Below are positions 20,860 to 34,200 of a DNA stretch of 64,000 nucleotides, in pieces. Source of the stretch: Dioscorea cayenensis subsp. rotundata (taxonomy: Eukaryota > Streptophyta > Magnoliopsida > Dioscoreales > Dioscoreaceae). The notes below the pieces were generated by a model, which did not search any database, was not told where the DNA came from, and saw only the letters and a program-made list of their open reading frames with translations. Position 1 is the stretch's first letter; every line of letters starts with the position of its first letter. Where the stretch lies: contig NC_052480.1 in the NCBI RefSeq assembly GCF_009730915.1, positions 22,952,419 to 23,016,418 of the forward strand, given 5' to 3'. The position numbers and the translations under genes are program-made.

Positions 20860-21879
20860 TTTTATATAGGAAATTACGGATTCATGATGTATTGATTTTG
20901 AATTATTTCATTTGTTTAATTCATGAATATTTGCATTTACTTGAAGTGCTGATTTTTGTGTTTATACTATTCCAGATTTTAGTAAATTGTTAAGTTGTGT
21001 GGAATATTCTGTTAATTGATATAATTGGATTAATTTTTGTAAGAAAAACGGGATCACCGAATTTCAGTATTTTTGTGTGGACAATAATTTTGGACATACC
21101 GACATATTTTTGTTATAGAAACTCGTAGTCCCCAATTAACAATGCAATAACCCTGTCACTGGGGGTTAAACACTAACCGTGTCGACACGTACTTCTGACA
21201 TAGAAACTATAGTTTCGCACCGTTCCGTTGGTGAAGAATAACGGCTTCTGATATTCTAGCTCGGGTCACCGAGGGTAAACCTATGAGTTCTGAAATCCGA
21301 CTCGGGTCACCGAGTTTAAATAAATGAGCTATGATATTTTGTTTTGGCATTAGTTGTTTGGGGGACATATATGCTTATTATTTTGGTAAACTAAATCTGT
21401 TATAATTTAATTCTGATTTCTGGATTTCACTTTGATATTTATTTCGCTTTGTTACATTTTGTACACTTTTTAAATTATTGAACATTTTTGTGATCCCGAT
21501 GTTTTTTAGTGGTTGCTTACTGGGCTCCCAAGCTCATTAAGTGGTTCTCTCTATCTTTCAGATCAGGAGTAGGGTTGGGTGGTGGACAGTTTAGCGGGGT
21601 CGTTGAGCAAGTCGCCGCCTAGTTATATGTCAAGTTAATAAACTTTCTTTGTTGTGAACTTAGAACTTCTGTCTTATGTTTCATGTCTTGTGAGACACTT
21701 GTTATTTGCTTCCATCATATTTCGGGCATTGTGCCTCTATGTTGTTTTTGAAAGTAAATATATTTGTTAAAGGTTGTTTTATCTAGTGTGAGACAGGTTT
21801 TGAGGCATTGCGTGCCTACTTGGTCACGACCTTGTAGGTATGCGGCCGTTTGTCAATGCTCTAGGTTCGGGGTGTGACA
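20860..21879 (+). repeat. 5' LTR (left end unclear) of a non-autonomous gypsy element
   Basis: From about 20860 the sequence aligns by eye with 23580-24411, including the nearly identical block CGTAGTCCCCAATTAACAAT onward (21125-21350 and 23877-24085). It ends GGGTGTGACA at 21879, followed by a tRNA-iMet-type primer site. The 5' part of the LTR, matching 23114-23579, could not be recognised. The segment at about 21530-21790 is absent from the other LTR. Confidence 0.65.
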
Positions 21880-21886
21880 AATTTAT

Positions 21887-21897
21887 TGGTATCAGAG
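21887..21897 (+). other. Primer binding site for initiator tRNA-Met
   Basis: TGGTATCAGAG matches the complement of the 3' end of plant initiator tRNA-Met, the usual primer for Tekay/Del-type gypsy and most copia elements. It is seven bases after the LTR end. Confidence 0.75.
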
Positions 21898-23113
21898 AGA
21901 TTTAGTAAAATTTTGATGATATTAGTGTGCCAGATAGAAAGTTAAATCCCATAGTGTTATGGAAGCTTGAACCTAGAAAGTCAAATTAAAATGGGAATAT
22001 ATTTCCTATTAATTGGTTGCTATTGTGCCCTTCTTTTTGTCGGATTTATGTGTATTTTGTAAGATATTCATAATCTTGTAAGACTAACCTAGAATATAAA
22101 TGTGCTGAATTGGGTGAGATTTATATTGATGTCATAATTTGAGAAAAGCTAAGAATATTATGGAACTTGGTCACATTGTATCTTGGTGGGTTTAAATCTT
22201 TTGGAAATAGGAATCATGAGGTTTGGCAAGTTTAAGTACTGCTATAATATCGATTTGAGGAAAAAAAAATGAAATCAACAAAATTTAAGGTTTGTGAATA
22301 CTTGGCGATTGCTAATGTAATGATAAATTTATTGCATTGTTGATGTTAGTAAGGCAAAAGATATTTATTGAGCTAGGAATTTTTGTCAAGGCTACTTGTT
22401 TCCAAAATGAGTAATGTTTTCTGTTCCTATTTATATACAGTGAAGTTTTAACTTATGATTTTTTGTTGGTTCTATTAGCCATTTGATCTCCAGTTAATGA
22501 GGAAAAATTATGAGTGCCCTGATATTGTTGGACTTGAGTATGTGCATAATTTTAATGTTATCCACTTTTTCATAAATGTTTGTTTGTTGTAAAATTAGAT
22601 ATATGATAATCATGTCTTGTGTTTTAGTAGGCAACATGTATTTCCAGTGGATGAGAAAGAAACTGATGACATTTTAGTTTTTTTCTAACTTGTTTGATTT
22701 AGTCATCACATCCATGGAGTGATACAGGGGTTGGGAATTTTAATTGAGGTTTGTTGGATTGCAATGATGGTAATGTATTTGCGGTTTTAAATTCTTTTGA
22801 AGTCAGATGATAACAAACACATGATAATATATGCTCATATCGATGTCTAATCAAGGATGTTCAAAAGCATTGAATTCTATATTATGTTTGATATGAGTTT
22901 GAGACAGATCAAAGGTTGGTTTATTGTTTTTGTTGTGACCATTGTCCTTAGAAGTATCATCAATCAAGTTTTGTTTGAATCCATAGGTCTTTGAATCTTA
23001 TCATCTAATTCGATGACATTCGAACTTTTTCATGGTCTAAATTTTACTTGAACTCTGCTTTGATGGTTAAGTTAAGTTTAGAGGACTAAACTTTTTTTTT
23101 TAGGAGGGTAGAT
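21898..23113 (+). other. Internal region of the non-autonomous LTR element, non-coding
   Basis: About 1.2 kb with no open frame of note and no gag or pol motif. It ends with a short purine tract, AGGAGGGTAGAT (23102-23113), which fits a polypurine tract for plus-strand priming. With LTRs of over 1 kb and a short empty interior, the element depends on proteins made elsewhere. Confidence 0.6.
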
Positions 23114-24411
23114 TGTGGGCCCCACATTTTTTTTAAATTATTTTATTTATTGTGCATGAATGGCAGTTACGGAATTTTATTTACTTATCTTTTAATTAGG
23201 TTTCAAAACCCTAGTCGTCGTCTCTTTGTTTCTCTCGTTATGGATTTTTGTTTGGATTAAGAAGAGGGAGAGATTAGTTTTTTTCCCCCTCTTCTCCTAT
23301 TTTTTTCTTTTGATTTGGTGTGTGGTGCCGACGGCGAGGACGGGGATAGGTCTCTCTGTCAAGGGTTTTGTCTCGAAGAAATATCGTAGAATTTTGGGGG
23401 TTTTTGAGCGATCGACAAGTAAGTAAACCACATATAAATCTGTAAATATATGTATATGCAAATTCTGATTTTAGATAATGGTTTATATAATCATTTTGTT
23501 AATTTGGATTTTATTGTTTAGAAAATAAACATTTCTATATTATTTTAGTTATTATTTATTATTTTATTTTTTTTACTTTAGGAAAATACGGATTCATGGT
23601 GTGTGTGTATATATATATATATATATTTGTTTAATTAGTTTATTTGTTTAATTCATGGTTAATTGAATTTATTTGAATTACTGGGAAATGATATTTTTGT
23701 TTTAGTGGGTTATTTCCATATTTAATTAATTTTTTTTATTATTTGTGTGGATTATTCTGTTAGTTAATAATAGATTATTTGATATAATTGGAATACTTTT
23801 TGATAGAAAATGGGATCACAGAATTTCACTGTTTCTGCGTTGACTGATGTACATATATATATTTTTGTATAGAAATTCGTAGTCCCCAATTAACAATGCA
23901 ATAACCCTGTCACTGGGGGTTAAACACTGACCGTGTCGATACGTACTTCTGACATAGAAACTATAGTTTCGCACCGTTCCGTCAGTGAAGATTAACGGCT
24001 TCTGATATTCTGGCTCGGGTCACCGAGGGTAAACCAATGAGTTCTAAAATCCGACGCGGGTCACCGAGTTTAAATAAATGAGTTATGATATTTTGTTTTG
24101 GCATTAGTTGTTTGGGGGACTTATATGCTCGTTATTTTGGTAAATTAAATCTGTTTTGAACCAATTCTAATTTATGGGTTCATTTTGATATTTATTTCAT
24201 TATATTACATTTTGTATGTTTTAAAGATTATTGAACATTTTGTGATCCCGATATTTTTAGTGTTTACTTACTGGGCTCCCAAGCTTATAATCCTGTTGTT
24301 AATTTTTTTTTCAGGTTTTGAGGCCTTATATGCCTACTTGGTTTTGGCCTTATAGGTGTACGACCGTTTGTCGGCGTCCTTGGTCCATAGAGCTGGGTTC
24401 GGGGCGTCACA
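23114..24411 (+). repeat. 3' LTR of the non-autonomous gypsy element
   Basis: It starts TGTGGGCCCCACA right after the purine tract and ends TTCGGGGCGTCACA. These ends match Tekay/Del-type LTRs. A transcribed leader with pyrimidine-rich ATG-containing sequence is at 23200-23420. Compared with the 5' LTR, about 270 bp is missing after CTCCCAAGCTTATAAT near 24290. Confidence 0.7.
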
Positions 24412-24414
24412 GAC

Positions 24415-24620
24415 TTAGCTTATTAGCAATGGACCCCATGTGAATGTATGAAAATTAGAGGTCAAATCTCTACTGGATAACATGAGAATAAATGGTATAT
24501 TTAATTTAAAAACTTGCACACGTTAAAAACTATTGATGAGGGTGAAATGAATTAAATTAAAAAAGATAATAATGATCTAAGTCATCTAACACATTAAGAA
24601 AGATAATAATGAGGTTGAAA
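24415..24620 (+). repeat. Dispersed repeat, copy 1 (second copy at 37805-38010)
   Basis: The sequence beginning TTAGCTTATTAGCA, then GAAAATTAGAGGTCAAAT, an AACTTGCACA-like word and TATTGATGAGG, recurs in the same order at 37805-38010. The two copies are diverged but colinear over about 200 bp. No terminal repeats or coding region were seen. Copy 1 starts four bases after the 3' LTR ends. Confidence 0.6.
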
Positions 24621-24829
24621 AAAAAAACTTTATGTTTTAGAGCATAAAGTTTTACTCAAAGTCCTTAATTTTCCAAAAATAAAATAAAATAAAATAAAAT
24701 GAAATGGGGGTTTTACTTAAAAGAGGGTATTTATATTAGTTAGGGCCTTACATCTTATCACTTTTGACATGTATGTGTTAGAACATAGCTCACATCTTTT
24801 GATATATGTGTTAACATAAGTAGTAGGGA

Positions 24830-25010
24830 TGAGCAAAAAAAATCTGGATCCGATGATCCGATCCGATATATGATTTTTGACCCTAATTTTTTGGATACCC
24901 GATTTAAAAAAAAAGGTCGGGTACCCGATCAGAATTTTTTAGATGCAAACCGGGTCGAATTCGGGTCAGGAGAAATTAAAAATCGGGTATCTGAATTCGA
25001 TCCAGTTTTT
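24830..25010. repeat. GGGTACCCGAT-word repeat, possibly hAT-like
   Basis: It opens with TAGGGATGAGCAAAAAA and then repeats GATCCGATCCGAT, GGGTACCCGAT, CGGGTCGAATTCGGGTC and GGGTATCTGAATTCGATCC. Such repeats next to TAGGGATGAGCA occur in non-autonomous hAT elements of plants. A second terminus was not found. Confidence 0.3.
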
Positions 25011-27395
25011 AATTTTTATTATATTATATATATAATAACAATAATTTTAAATTTTATATGGTCCAAAAAGTAAAAATGACAAACAAAAAATCCAAATCTT
25101 TCATCTCAACCCTTTAAAAGTTATATATATATATATATAATACATTAATAAATTTAAATTTTTTAAGGGATAAAAATAAAAAAAATATCCAAATGCATAG
25201 TTTATCTTTGCTTAATTTTAATCATTATCACCTTAAACATAATATATGCTTTAAGTATAAAAAAATACTAAAGCATAAAAACAACATGTTCATTTTATCA
25301 TGTTCAAGATTTTTTAATTCACTACCACAATGTTTGTCGATCTCCAGCTATTAATCATTTTGCTTTTGTCCTTCTAAATATTTCACAAAGTCTGACACTC
25401 CTTCAACTTTATGTTGTTTTAATTGTTGAAATAATTCATAGCCCACAACAAACTAACACCTTTATTAACACACATGCATTGATTTATTCTCTATAAAACT
25501 AAACCATATTCTCCACATGTAACTTATGATATCCATTCAAAGTTTTAGTGTTTTAACCTAACCAAAGAAAAACTAAAAAAGAAAATGGAGGAAGAAAAAG
25601 GAAGCACTGCATCCAAGTTCAAAACAATCTGCGTTTTTTTTTTGCAATACTAGTGCAAGAAAGAAAAAAAAAAGTTACCAAAATGCTGTTATAAATCTTG
25701 GCAAAGAGCTGGTTTAGTTTCCATCTGTTTAGTTATTGTCATTTATCTTGAACATTTTCATTTGTCCCTTTTTCTTTCATTATTCCTTTTTTCCTTTTCT
25801 CAGTTGTTCTTCTTGAAACATAAGTAAATTATTGAACACCGCTATAATATTATTTTTTTAATTTTATTGTCCATTTTTCATTTGATTTTCAGATCACTAA
25901 TGTCACTATCGGAGAAGTAAAACCAATTATAGATATGCATCATAAAAAATCAGAGATAGATAGTCATTCAAATACTTTTATTGGTTTACCAGGTTAGTAT
26001 ATGAATTGCATTATTATCACTCAATATTACATACAAATAACTCACTGATTTCTTTCATCAACCAAGTCATACAAAATGTTCCATTTCAATGATTATTATT
26101 GATCATTTTAAATTATGATTACATGAATATTTCCCCATATCATGAACATGTCGCAACAAAAATAAATTAGGAGCATGAGCATCTTGCATAATACCATCTC
26201 AACAACAACATTGCTCTTAAATCAATATTTATGTGAGGATAGGTTGTAACAAATTCTCTTAAATGATAAAGTGTTAATGTATAATACTTCAATATTTCCA
26301 GTAACATATTTCAAAATTCTTTACATCTTATAAATATACTTCCTATACTGAAAAATAATTTTAAAAATAACATTAACAATGTTTTTGTTTATAAAATTTA
26401 TACTATTATTGTAATATTTTGTTTTTGATATATTTAACCAGCAGCGTCAGCACAAGTATTTAATCTAGTTAATTATTTAATTGCTTATCATTCGTACACC
26501 TTGCTTATTGGATTACATTAGTTATAGCATGTGCCATTGATTCCATTTTTCATGCATATTTTTGTTTGTCTATGAACTTCATATGCAACCATGTGCTTAT
26601 CATTGCAATAATTGTACAAAGATCTCTTTATATTTTCATCCGTCAGGAGTCCATAATTAATGATTTAAAGATCTGCTCTATTTACGTTTACTAGGTAAAT
26701 TTTCTACATCCATGCACACCATTTCAAGATTAAAGCCATGGTAATTAGTCAATTATAAGCTATTATATATTTTTTAAATATGATAAATAACACAAAAATA
26801 CCAAATTTGTTTTGAAATACTAAATTACAACATTATACATGACTTCTCCAAAATTATTGTAAAGTCGAAACCTCAGACATTATTATTATTATAAATAATT
26901 ATGAGTTATTTTACGTTTAAGTCATTTTTATTATTGCCTTTGAGATTCGTGCTTCAACCAGACAATCAGTGGATAAGGCCACCAACCAAAACAATCCAAA
27001 TTACATCATAGACAGTGATCCCCACTATCCTAACCGTTCATATTCCCAAGATCACAAATATCGGATCTCAACGTATATAATTAACGGCCAGATCGATCCC
27101 CGCATATGCGCTCAATTCCACCTTACATCCACCTACTTCCGGCACCAACCCATTTTCTAACTCCTGATCCGCTGTTTGATCTTTAACAGCGATACAAAAT
27201 TTCTTTTCATCGTATCCGTGAATTTAGCTTTGAGATGTGAATCACTTCGATTAACGGACAAGATCTCTAGTTCCCTTCTAAACAGCAAATCTTTTCTTTT
27301 TCTCTTCGTTTTCTCATTTACTTTTGAATTATATAGTTCGAAGGTTACTTCAAACCTTTCTCTCTTTCTCGTGTTCATCGCTCTGCTCGTCAGCC
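25011..27395. other. Gene-free AT-rich stretch and transaldolase upstream region
   Basis: I see no coding domain. The part from about 27150 to 27395 is pyrimidine-rich and probably holds the promoter and 5' leader of the transaldolase gene. A leader ATG at 27324 is in frame with the gene and could give a 24-residue longer N-terminus, but the start at 27396 fits a transit peptide better. Confidence 0.4.
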
Positions 27396-30112
27396 ATGGC
27401 TTCGATCTCGAAGCTTGGAAACCCTAGCCTCGCCGCCGTGTCCACCTGCTCCTCTCCTGCCTTCCAATCCGAGCCAAGGTTCTCGATCTGTTTCTCCCCG
27501 AGATCGTCAGCGAAGTGGCGGGCCGCGCCGCTGCGCCTCTCTGTCAGGAGAGTTTCCGCCGATCGGGCACCGCTGGTGTATGCTTCTCTTTTGATCTCTA
27601 CTATATGATCCTTTTGATTTTGTTATGACCATCTTTGTTTTCTTTGTCAGATAAAGTTTTCATTTTTTTTTTAAACCTTTTGTGATGATCTGATGCTTAG
27701 TTCTTTGCTCTTTGCTCTCCGATGAGGTTTAATTGTTGGAATGTTTTATTTTTGTGTGTATTTATTGGATTTTCTGGTGTTTGAGATCGAATTCAATTGA
27801 ATTTCTTTCTTTGAATTTTAGAGAGAAGTGTTGAGATGGAATCAGATATGATAGCCTTGCCAACATGCTCTTGTGATGGTTGAATTGAATTGTGGGTATT
27901 TATGGTGTAAAGATCAAATTGTTCCGTGGCTTTGTTGAGTTCCAAAGCATCAAGCATCATGCTCTAGAAATTTTGGTTTGATCTTAATTTGCATCCAAAC
28001 ACGAAAAGGAACTTGTTTTGAAAGGTTATTATCAGTTAGAGAGTGCGAGTCACTTATCTTTTTGTGTAGCTTCTACGTTTTGTAGTTAACTGACTTTTAT
28101 GCTCGGCTAAAAGCCAACCTTTGGTTAGATTTCTTTTGATTTCTTTAATGGAACCCTTTTATTCCATGGTTTTAGTTTATAATAGTTATTCCACAAGGTG
28201 GTGTTTTTAATTTGTTGGAAAGTGACATCATGTAGGAATTAGTTGACAGGGATGAAAGTGAAACCATTTTAACTTATTTTTAGGATGCGCGAGATTGCCA
28301 TCAATATCTCATTGAAAATTGAAGGGCACATCATTTGAAGTATTCATTAATATATTTGTATATAAGGCTGAATGGATTTCATTTTCTGATTATTTTCTGG
28401 ATTTGTCTATTGAGATTAATGTTATCCTGATCTTTTGCTTTGTGCTATGCTTCTATTGAAGCACAGTGCCCCTTTTAGTTTTTGATTTAGTACATGGATT
28501 TATGCTTTGTTCCTCTTATATATAGTGTCAGATGTTCTCAACAAAGTGGAAATGGTTCAACATCAAAGAGAACGACCCTTCATGATCTGTACGAAGTGCA
28601 GGGCCAGTCTCCATGGTATGACAATCTATGCCGGCCGGTCACAGATTTGTTGCCATTTATTGCTAGTGGAGTCAGGGGTGTCACCAGCAACCCAACAGTA
28701 ATGCATTCACGCCATTGCATAGGGATTTATAACTTTAGAGACTTAGATGTTCTAGCTTCTTAAAAAAAAGGCTGACTGTTCTATGTATTGCAGATTTTTC
28801 AGAAAGCAATCTCATCATCAAGCGCATATGATGAACAGTTTAGGTATTTGTTCTAAATTAGCATGTATTTGTTATTTGAGTTCGCTTTGCTTTATTTGCA
28901 GAACATTGTCAATGATTTAAAACATTTGGTTATGCAGGCAGCTTATAGCAGCAGGGAAAGACATTGAGAGTGCTTACTGGGAGCTTGTGATAAAAGATAT
29001 TCAAGATGCCTGCAAACTGTTTGAACCAATTTATGAAGAGACTGGTGGGGCTGATGGATATGTATCAGTTGAGGTCTCCCCTAGACTCGCCAATGATACA
29101 AAAGGAACTGTTGAAGCTGCCAAGTATTTGCATAAGATGGTTGACCGCCCAAATGTCTATATAAAAATCCCAGCTACCGCAGAATGTGTGCCTTCTATCA
29201 AAGAAGTTATCTCTTTTGGTATAAGCGTCAACGTAACTGTAAGTTTGAGATTTGCAGAAACCTTTCTCTATATGCTTTTGCTGATTTACTCTATTCTGAT
29301 TTAAGCTGTATTCTATGCAGCTCATCTTCTCACTTGAGAGATATGAAGCTGTGATTGATGCTTACTTGGATGGCCTCGAGTCTTCTGGGCTCAATGACCT
29401 GTCTAGACTCACAAGTGTTGCTTCTTTCTTTGTTAGTCGTGTTGACACCCTTGTTGACAAGATGCTTGAGAATATTGGCACTCCTGAAGCTCTTGACCTC
29501 AGAGGAAAGGTATAATTGTATATGAGTCTGTTTACCAGTAATAGTTGGAATTCCTATGTATCTCTTACTAACATCTTGAATTCCTGCAGGCGGCAGTGGC
29601 TCAAGCAGCCCTTGCATATAAGCTGTATCAAAAGAAATTCTCTGGACCCCGTTGGGAAGCTTTGGTTAAGAAAGGTGCCAAGAAGCAGCGGTTGCTTTGG
29701 GCCTCAACCAGTGTTAAAAATCCTGCATATCCAGACACATTATATGTTGATCCTCTCATCGGACCTGATACCGTAAGCTTCATTAATGGATTTTTAGTTT
29801 TTGAGTGGAAGTACCATTAAACATCATATAGGTTTCTGATGTCTTCTCGGACCATTTATTTTACAGGTCTCAACCATGCCAGACCAAGCTTTACAAGCCT
29901 TCATTGACCATGGCATTGTCTCAAGGACCATTGACGCGAACCTATCAGAGGCCGAAGGAGTTTACAGTGCACTCGAGAAGCTTGGGATCAACTGGAATGA
30001 GGTCGGCCGGCAACTTGAAGCAGAGGGTGTGGAGTCCTTCAAGAAGAGCTTTGAGAGCCTGCTTGTGAGCCTGAAAGAGAAGGGTGATGCCTTAAAGGTA
30101 GTCAGTCTGTAG
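27396..30112 (+). CDS. TAL: Transaldolase, plastid-targeted (7 exons, about 438 residues)
   Basis: Transaldolase moves a dihydroxyacetone unit from sedoheptulose 7-phosphate to glyceraldehyde 3-phosphate, giving erythrose 4-phosphate and fructose 6-phosphate in the pentose phosphate pathway. Exons: 27396-27577, 28532-28697 (acceptor could be 28526), 28794-28843, 28938-29238, 29321-29509, 29590-29772, 29867-30112; the frame is continuous. The first 60 residues are rich in Ser, Arg and Ala with few acids, as in a chloroplast transit peptide. The body shows [24 protein letters not shown], the Schiff-base lysine in VYIKIPAT (about K209), [29 protein letters not shown] and [12 protein letters not shown]. 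Size and order fit the plant plastid type. Nothing is broken. Confidence 0.93.
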
Positions 30113-30415
30113 GAGGGACTGCTGTATCATCCAAAGTCTGTCTCTATTCCTCTTTAAGGAGACTTCAAAATAAAAGCTGTCTTGAATCTCTTTAGGTGTA
30201 AATGATGGCAACTGTTTATTTTAGACATGATTTTGTGCTTGGTGTTGAGATGTGTGATCATAATAAACATGGATTTTATTATTTGTCTTAGCTCTAAATT
30301 GTGTTCAAGCAGATTTGTACAATGATAGTGCCCTAAAATCTAAAAATAAAATGAAAAATCAAATATAAATAAGGGATAGGGGAAATTTTAAAAGTAAATA
30401 AAAAAAAAAATATTT

Positions 30416-30423
30416 TGTTGAGA

Positions 30424-30456
<33 letters not shown>

Positions 30457-30496
30457 ACCTTAATCTGGCGCCTTAGACCAACTCGGCCATCTCAAC
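30416..30496 (-). tRNA. tRNA-Leu(AAG)
   Basis: Read on the minus strand from 30496, GTTGAGA pairs with TCTCAAC at the 3' end. A D arm with GGCCGAGTTGGTCTAAGGC follows. The anticodon arm CCAGA/TCTGG encloses TTAAGGT, anticodon AAG. A long variable arm (type II tRNA) and the T arm GTGGGTTCAAATCCCAC (B box) follow, then discriminator A. No intron. On the minus strand a run of T residues just past the 3' end serves as the Pol III terminator. It lies between transaldolase and the DUF3754 gene and should be functional. Confidence 0.96.
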
Positions 30497-31236
30497 TTTT
30501 ACAATGTCAAAACAAAATATATATAATAATATATATAAATATGCAGTAAACATAATAAAATATAAAGGCATATAGGTCATATAAAACTATATTTCTTCAT
30601 TTTTCAATTATTTTTATTTATTACTAAAAAGATTATGTATATATAATACATTTTAATTTTTTCGGGGGGATTCCAAAACAGGACGAACTATACAGGGTAT
30701 ATATGCAATTTCAGGTTTCTCCGGAGGCGTATGTGTTAAAAATCAATAATTTAATTAATGGCTGGAAAGTGGACCCATCACCTATCAAAACCATATATTA
30801 ATAATTCATTTCACTTTCCAAAATTAATTAAAAATTAAAAAAATTCTAAATAATAACTAGACAACATTTCGGCTCCATTAAGCAAAGCATTATCCTTCCT
30901 CATCGTGAGTGGGCCCATGGGCCCTGTCCCTAAACCGACTCAAGGAAACGGTTTCCCACTCAAATTGGGAAACTCTATTACTCTCCGTTTCACTCACTAT
31001 CATCTTTTGCGTTCCCGTTTCCCCAATCCGAACATCCGTTTCCCAAGCACCGCTTGTTTCTCCCCCGTGCTCGTTCCTCTCCGAATCGATTGCTCGCCAC
31101 GAAACGCATCGGAATCCGTTTGTTTTTCTTTTCTCTGATTTTCAATCCCTTTTTTGCATGATTTTCATCTATAAAAATTCAATCTTTGTTGTTTTTTTGG
31201 TTTTTTATAATTCTCAGAAGCTCTTGGATTGAAGAA
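30497..31236 (+). other. Intergenic region and 5' leader of the DUF3754 gene
   Basis: AT-rich up to 30900, then a more GC-rich pyrimidine-rich leader. Upstream ATGs at 30905 and 31186 open short frames; the one at 31186 is in frame with the gene and would add 17 hydrophobic residues, which is the main doubt about the start. Confidence 0.4.
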
Positions 31237-34200
31237 ATGGAGGTTAGCGGGAGGAAAGAGAGAAACAAGGAAGTGATGCGATTAGAGCGCGAGTCTGTCA
31301 TTCCAATCCTCAAACCTAAGCTCATCATCAAGCTCGCATACCTCATTGGTAACAATCAACCAAAATTTCTCTGTTTATTCATTTATTCTTCTTGTGAAAT
31401 TTGGTCTTTTTTTTCTTTTATGTTGTTGTTCATGGCCGGATGTAAGCTCATAAACCTTAGCGGATTTATATATCTGGGTTTTTGTTCTAAAGCTTCTCTT
31501 TTTGTGGCTTTCAATGAGTTTAAAATCCTTTTTATCTTTTTTTTTTCTTGCCAAAATTGGTTTTTTTTTTTCCTTTTTTAATGCTGTATTTCATGGTTTG
31601 ATTAAGCCATAATCCTTTGTAGTTTATATATTTAGTTTGCTTGTTCCAAGGTTTTTCTTTCTGTGGCTCTAAATGACTCTGATTCTAATTTAGTACGGAA
31701 TATTTTTTTTAAGGCATTTATTTTACGAAATATTGAAAAAAATTTGATGCTAAATTCAAGCCAAAAGCTGTTTCTTTAATTGTATTATTATTGATTTCTA
31801 GTTTGATTAGCTAGGTTAACTCACAATTCTAGTAGATTCATGTATTTGGTTCTCCATGGCTCTAATCTTGATTTCCTTGAAAATGATGTCCTAAATGCCT
31901 TTATTTAAGCATGGATTAGTTATTTTTTGTTTAACAATTAACACTAGCGCATCTTTTTTAAGATTATATGTTTTTCTTTCTTCTTTCAGAGCATGGTACT
32001 GATCGAGCAGAATTTCTGAAGCTGTGTAAGAGAGTTGAGTACACCATCAGAGCCTGGTACCTATTAGAATTTGAGGACTTGATGGTATGCTGCTGCATGT
32101 CTTTCAAGATGTTCAGAAGCTTGTTTTTTTATGACATATATATACATATACATGTCATTCCATTCCAGATTGCTATATTTATACGTTTCAATTAAAGATG
32201 CTGTTTTGCTTGCAGCAATTGTACTCTTTATTTGATCCTGTTCATGGAGGCCAAAGATTGGAACAACAACGGTTGTCTTCTGATGAAATTGATGTGCTTG
32301 AGCAGAATTTCCTGACATACTTCTTTAACGTCAGTTTGACATATAAGCATAATTATGAACTCATGCACTGCATATGTTTGAATTATATAATTAGTATCAG
32401 TATGTTTTGAAACAGATAATGGAGCAGAGCAACTTCAAAATTGTGACTGATGATGAGATTGAAGTTGCACAGTCTGGGCAATATCTCCTAAACCTTCCAA
32501 TCAAAGTGGATGAGTCTAAGGTTTACTCAATATACTTCACATTCATATTTGATATTTCACACCTTTCCAAGTTAAAAACTATGCTAAATCGTTTATCTCC
32601 ATTGGAGGACTGCAGCTTGATATGAAGCTTTTGTCTAATTACTTCAGAAAACACCCTCGTGACAAGCTGCCTGAATTTTCTGATAAGGTACTCTTGACAT
32701 TCAAATTTAAATATCTGGAGTGTAGACGTTGTGTGCTTGCATGCGTGTGTGCGCGCGCGCGCGTGCGCGTGTTTGTGTGTGTTTTGGTAATGAATTTCGT
32801 TTCTTAATGTGAACGAGTACTGGAAGTATAATTTAAGTCTGTACATTGATGGTAGCCATAAGTTTGATTTTATAGTTTGAGGTTTCTTCACTGGTTTCCT
32901 CTCTTTTTACTTGTTTTTTTGTGTGTGGAAGTACATAATATTTCGCCGAGGCATTGGACTTGACCAGACAACTGATATCTTTGTAATGGAGAAATTGGAC
33001 ATGATCATATCTCGTCTTTGGGGATGGTTGCTCAAAGTTTCTAGGTAAAATGTACTTGAAAGCAGTCTACCGATCTATTTACTTTCTCTTCTAGAATTAA
33101 CAATTCGTCTCCTTTATTTCCTTTTGCTGATGACTGCAGACTTCGGAAGCTCTTCTCTAAAAAGCCAAAACCAGCAAGATCAAATACAGATCCAAAAAAA
33201 TCTGATGAACCGAGTGCTGATGCAAAAGAAGAAGATTTAGTTGTTGAGCGCATTCGGATTCAAAACATGGAACTGAGGTTCTTGCATCCTTGTCATAATT
33301 GCTGGTTTTGGTTTTCTATTCACTGTCATTTATGACTTGTTCTGTACATTTCTTTTCTCCTGATCAGCATGAAAAATCTATTTGGGAAGATCACAATTCA
33401 AGAGCCCACTTTTGACAGAATGATTGTTGTTTACAGGTAAGGAATTTTAGCATAATTAAATTCAAATGTGAAGTTCTGAACAATTTATGTTCTATAATTC
33501 ACTGATTGCTTCACCAATCTAATCTTCTTAGAAACATTCATTTGTATCATTTGAGACTTAAATTACATTGTGCTGATAACTAATTGATGGTGACTGTAAC
33601 GTGACAGACGAGCAAGCTCCAAGACTCAAACGGAACGAGGAATATGCATAAAACATTTCAAGAATATTCCAATGGCAGACATGGAGATAGTTTTGGTCAG
33701 TATTATCTTACTCTAGGATTTTTAGTAACTTACTAGAACATTTTTTACAGCATCCATGTCCGGCATGCTTATTCGATCTACTTGCTAAGTCAGATTGACT
33801 TATTTTGCAGCCTGAAAAGAAAAATCCAAGTTTAACCCCAATGGACTGGGTTAAATTCCTTGTTTCCGTTGTTATTGGGCTTGTAAGTTCAAGTCCAGCT
33901 TTAAATTATTGAAGAATTAATTTCATCGAGTCAGATGAACATCTCTTCTAATCCTTTCATCTTTATTCAGATGACTCTCGTTGGATCACTTGAAATGCCA
34001 AAAGCCGACATTTGGGTTGTTTTGGCTATTCTTTCTGGTCTGATCGGTTATTGTGCGAAGATCTACTTCACGTGAGAACTCTAACTCTTTGCGTTTGGTT
34101 TCACAATTCACATGTTTTCAATGCTTGCTAATTTTGCTTTAATCCAGGTTTCAACAAAATATGGTTACTTACCAAAATCTAATCACACAATCAATGTACG

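Noticed and set aside
23226-23426. 66-residue frame in the 3' LTR leader
   Set aside because: Hydrophobic, T-rich sequence without a domain; it lies in the LTR and is not seen in the other LTR.
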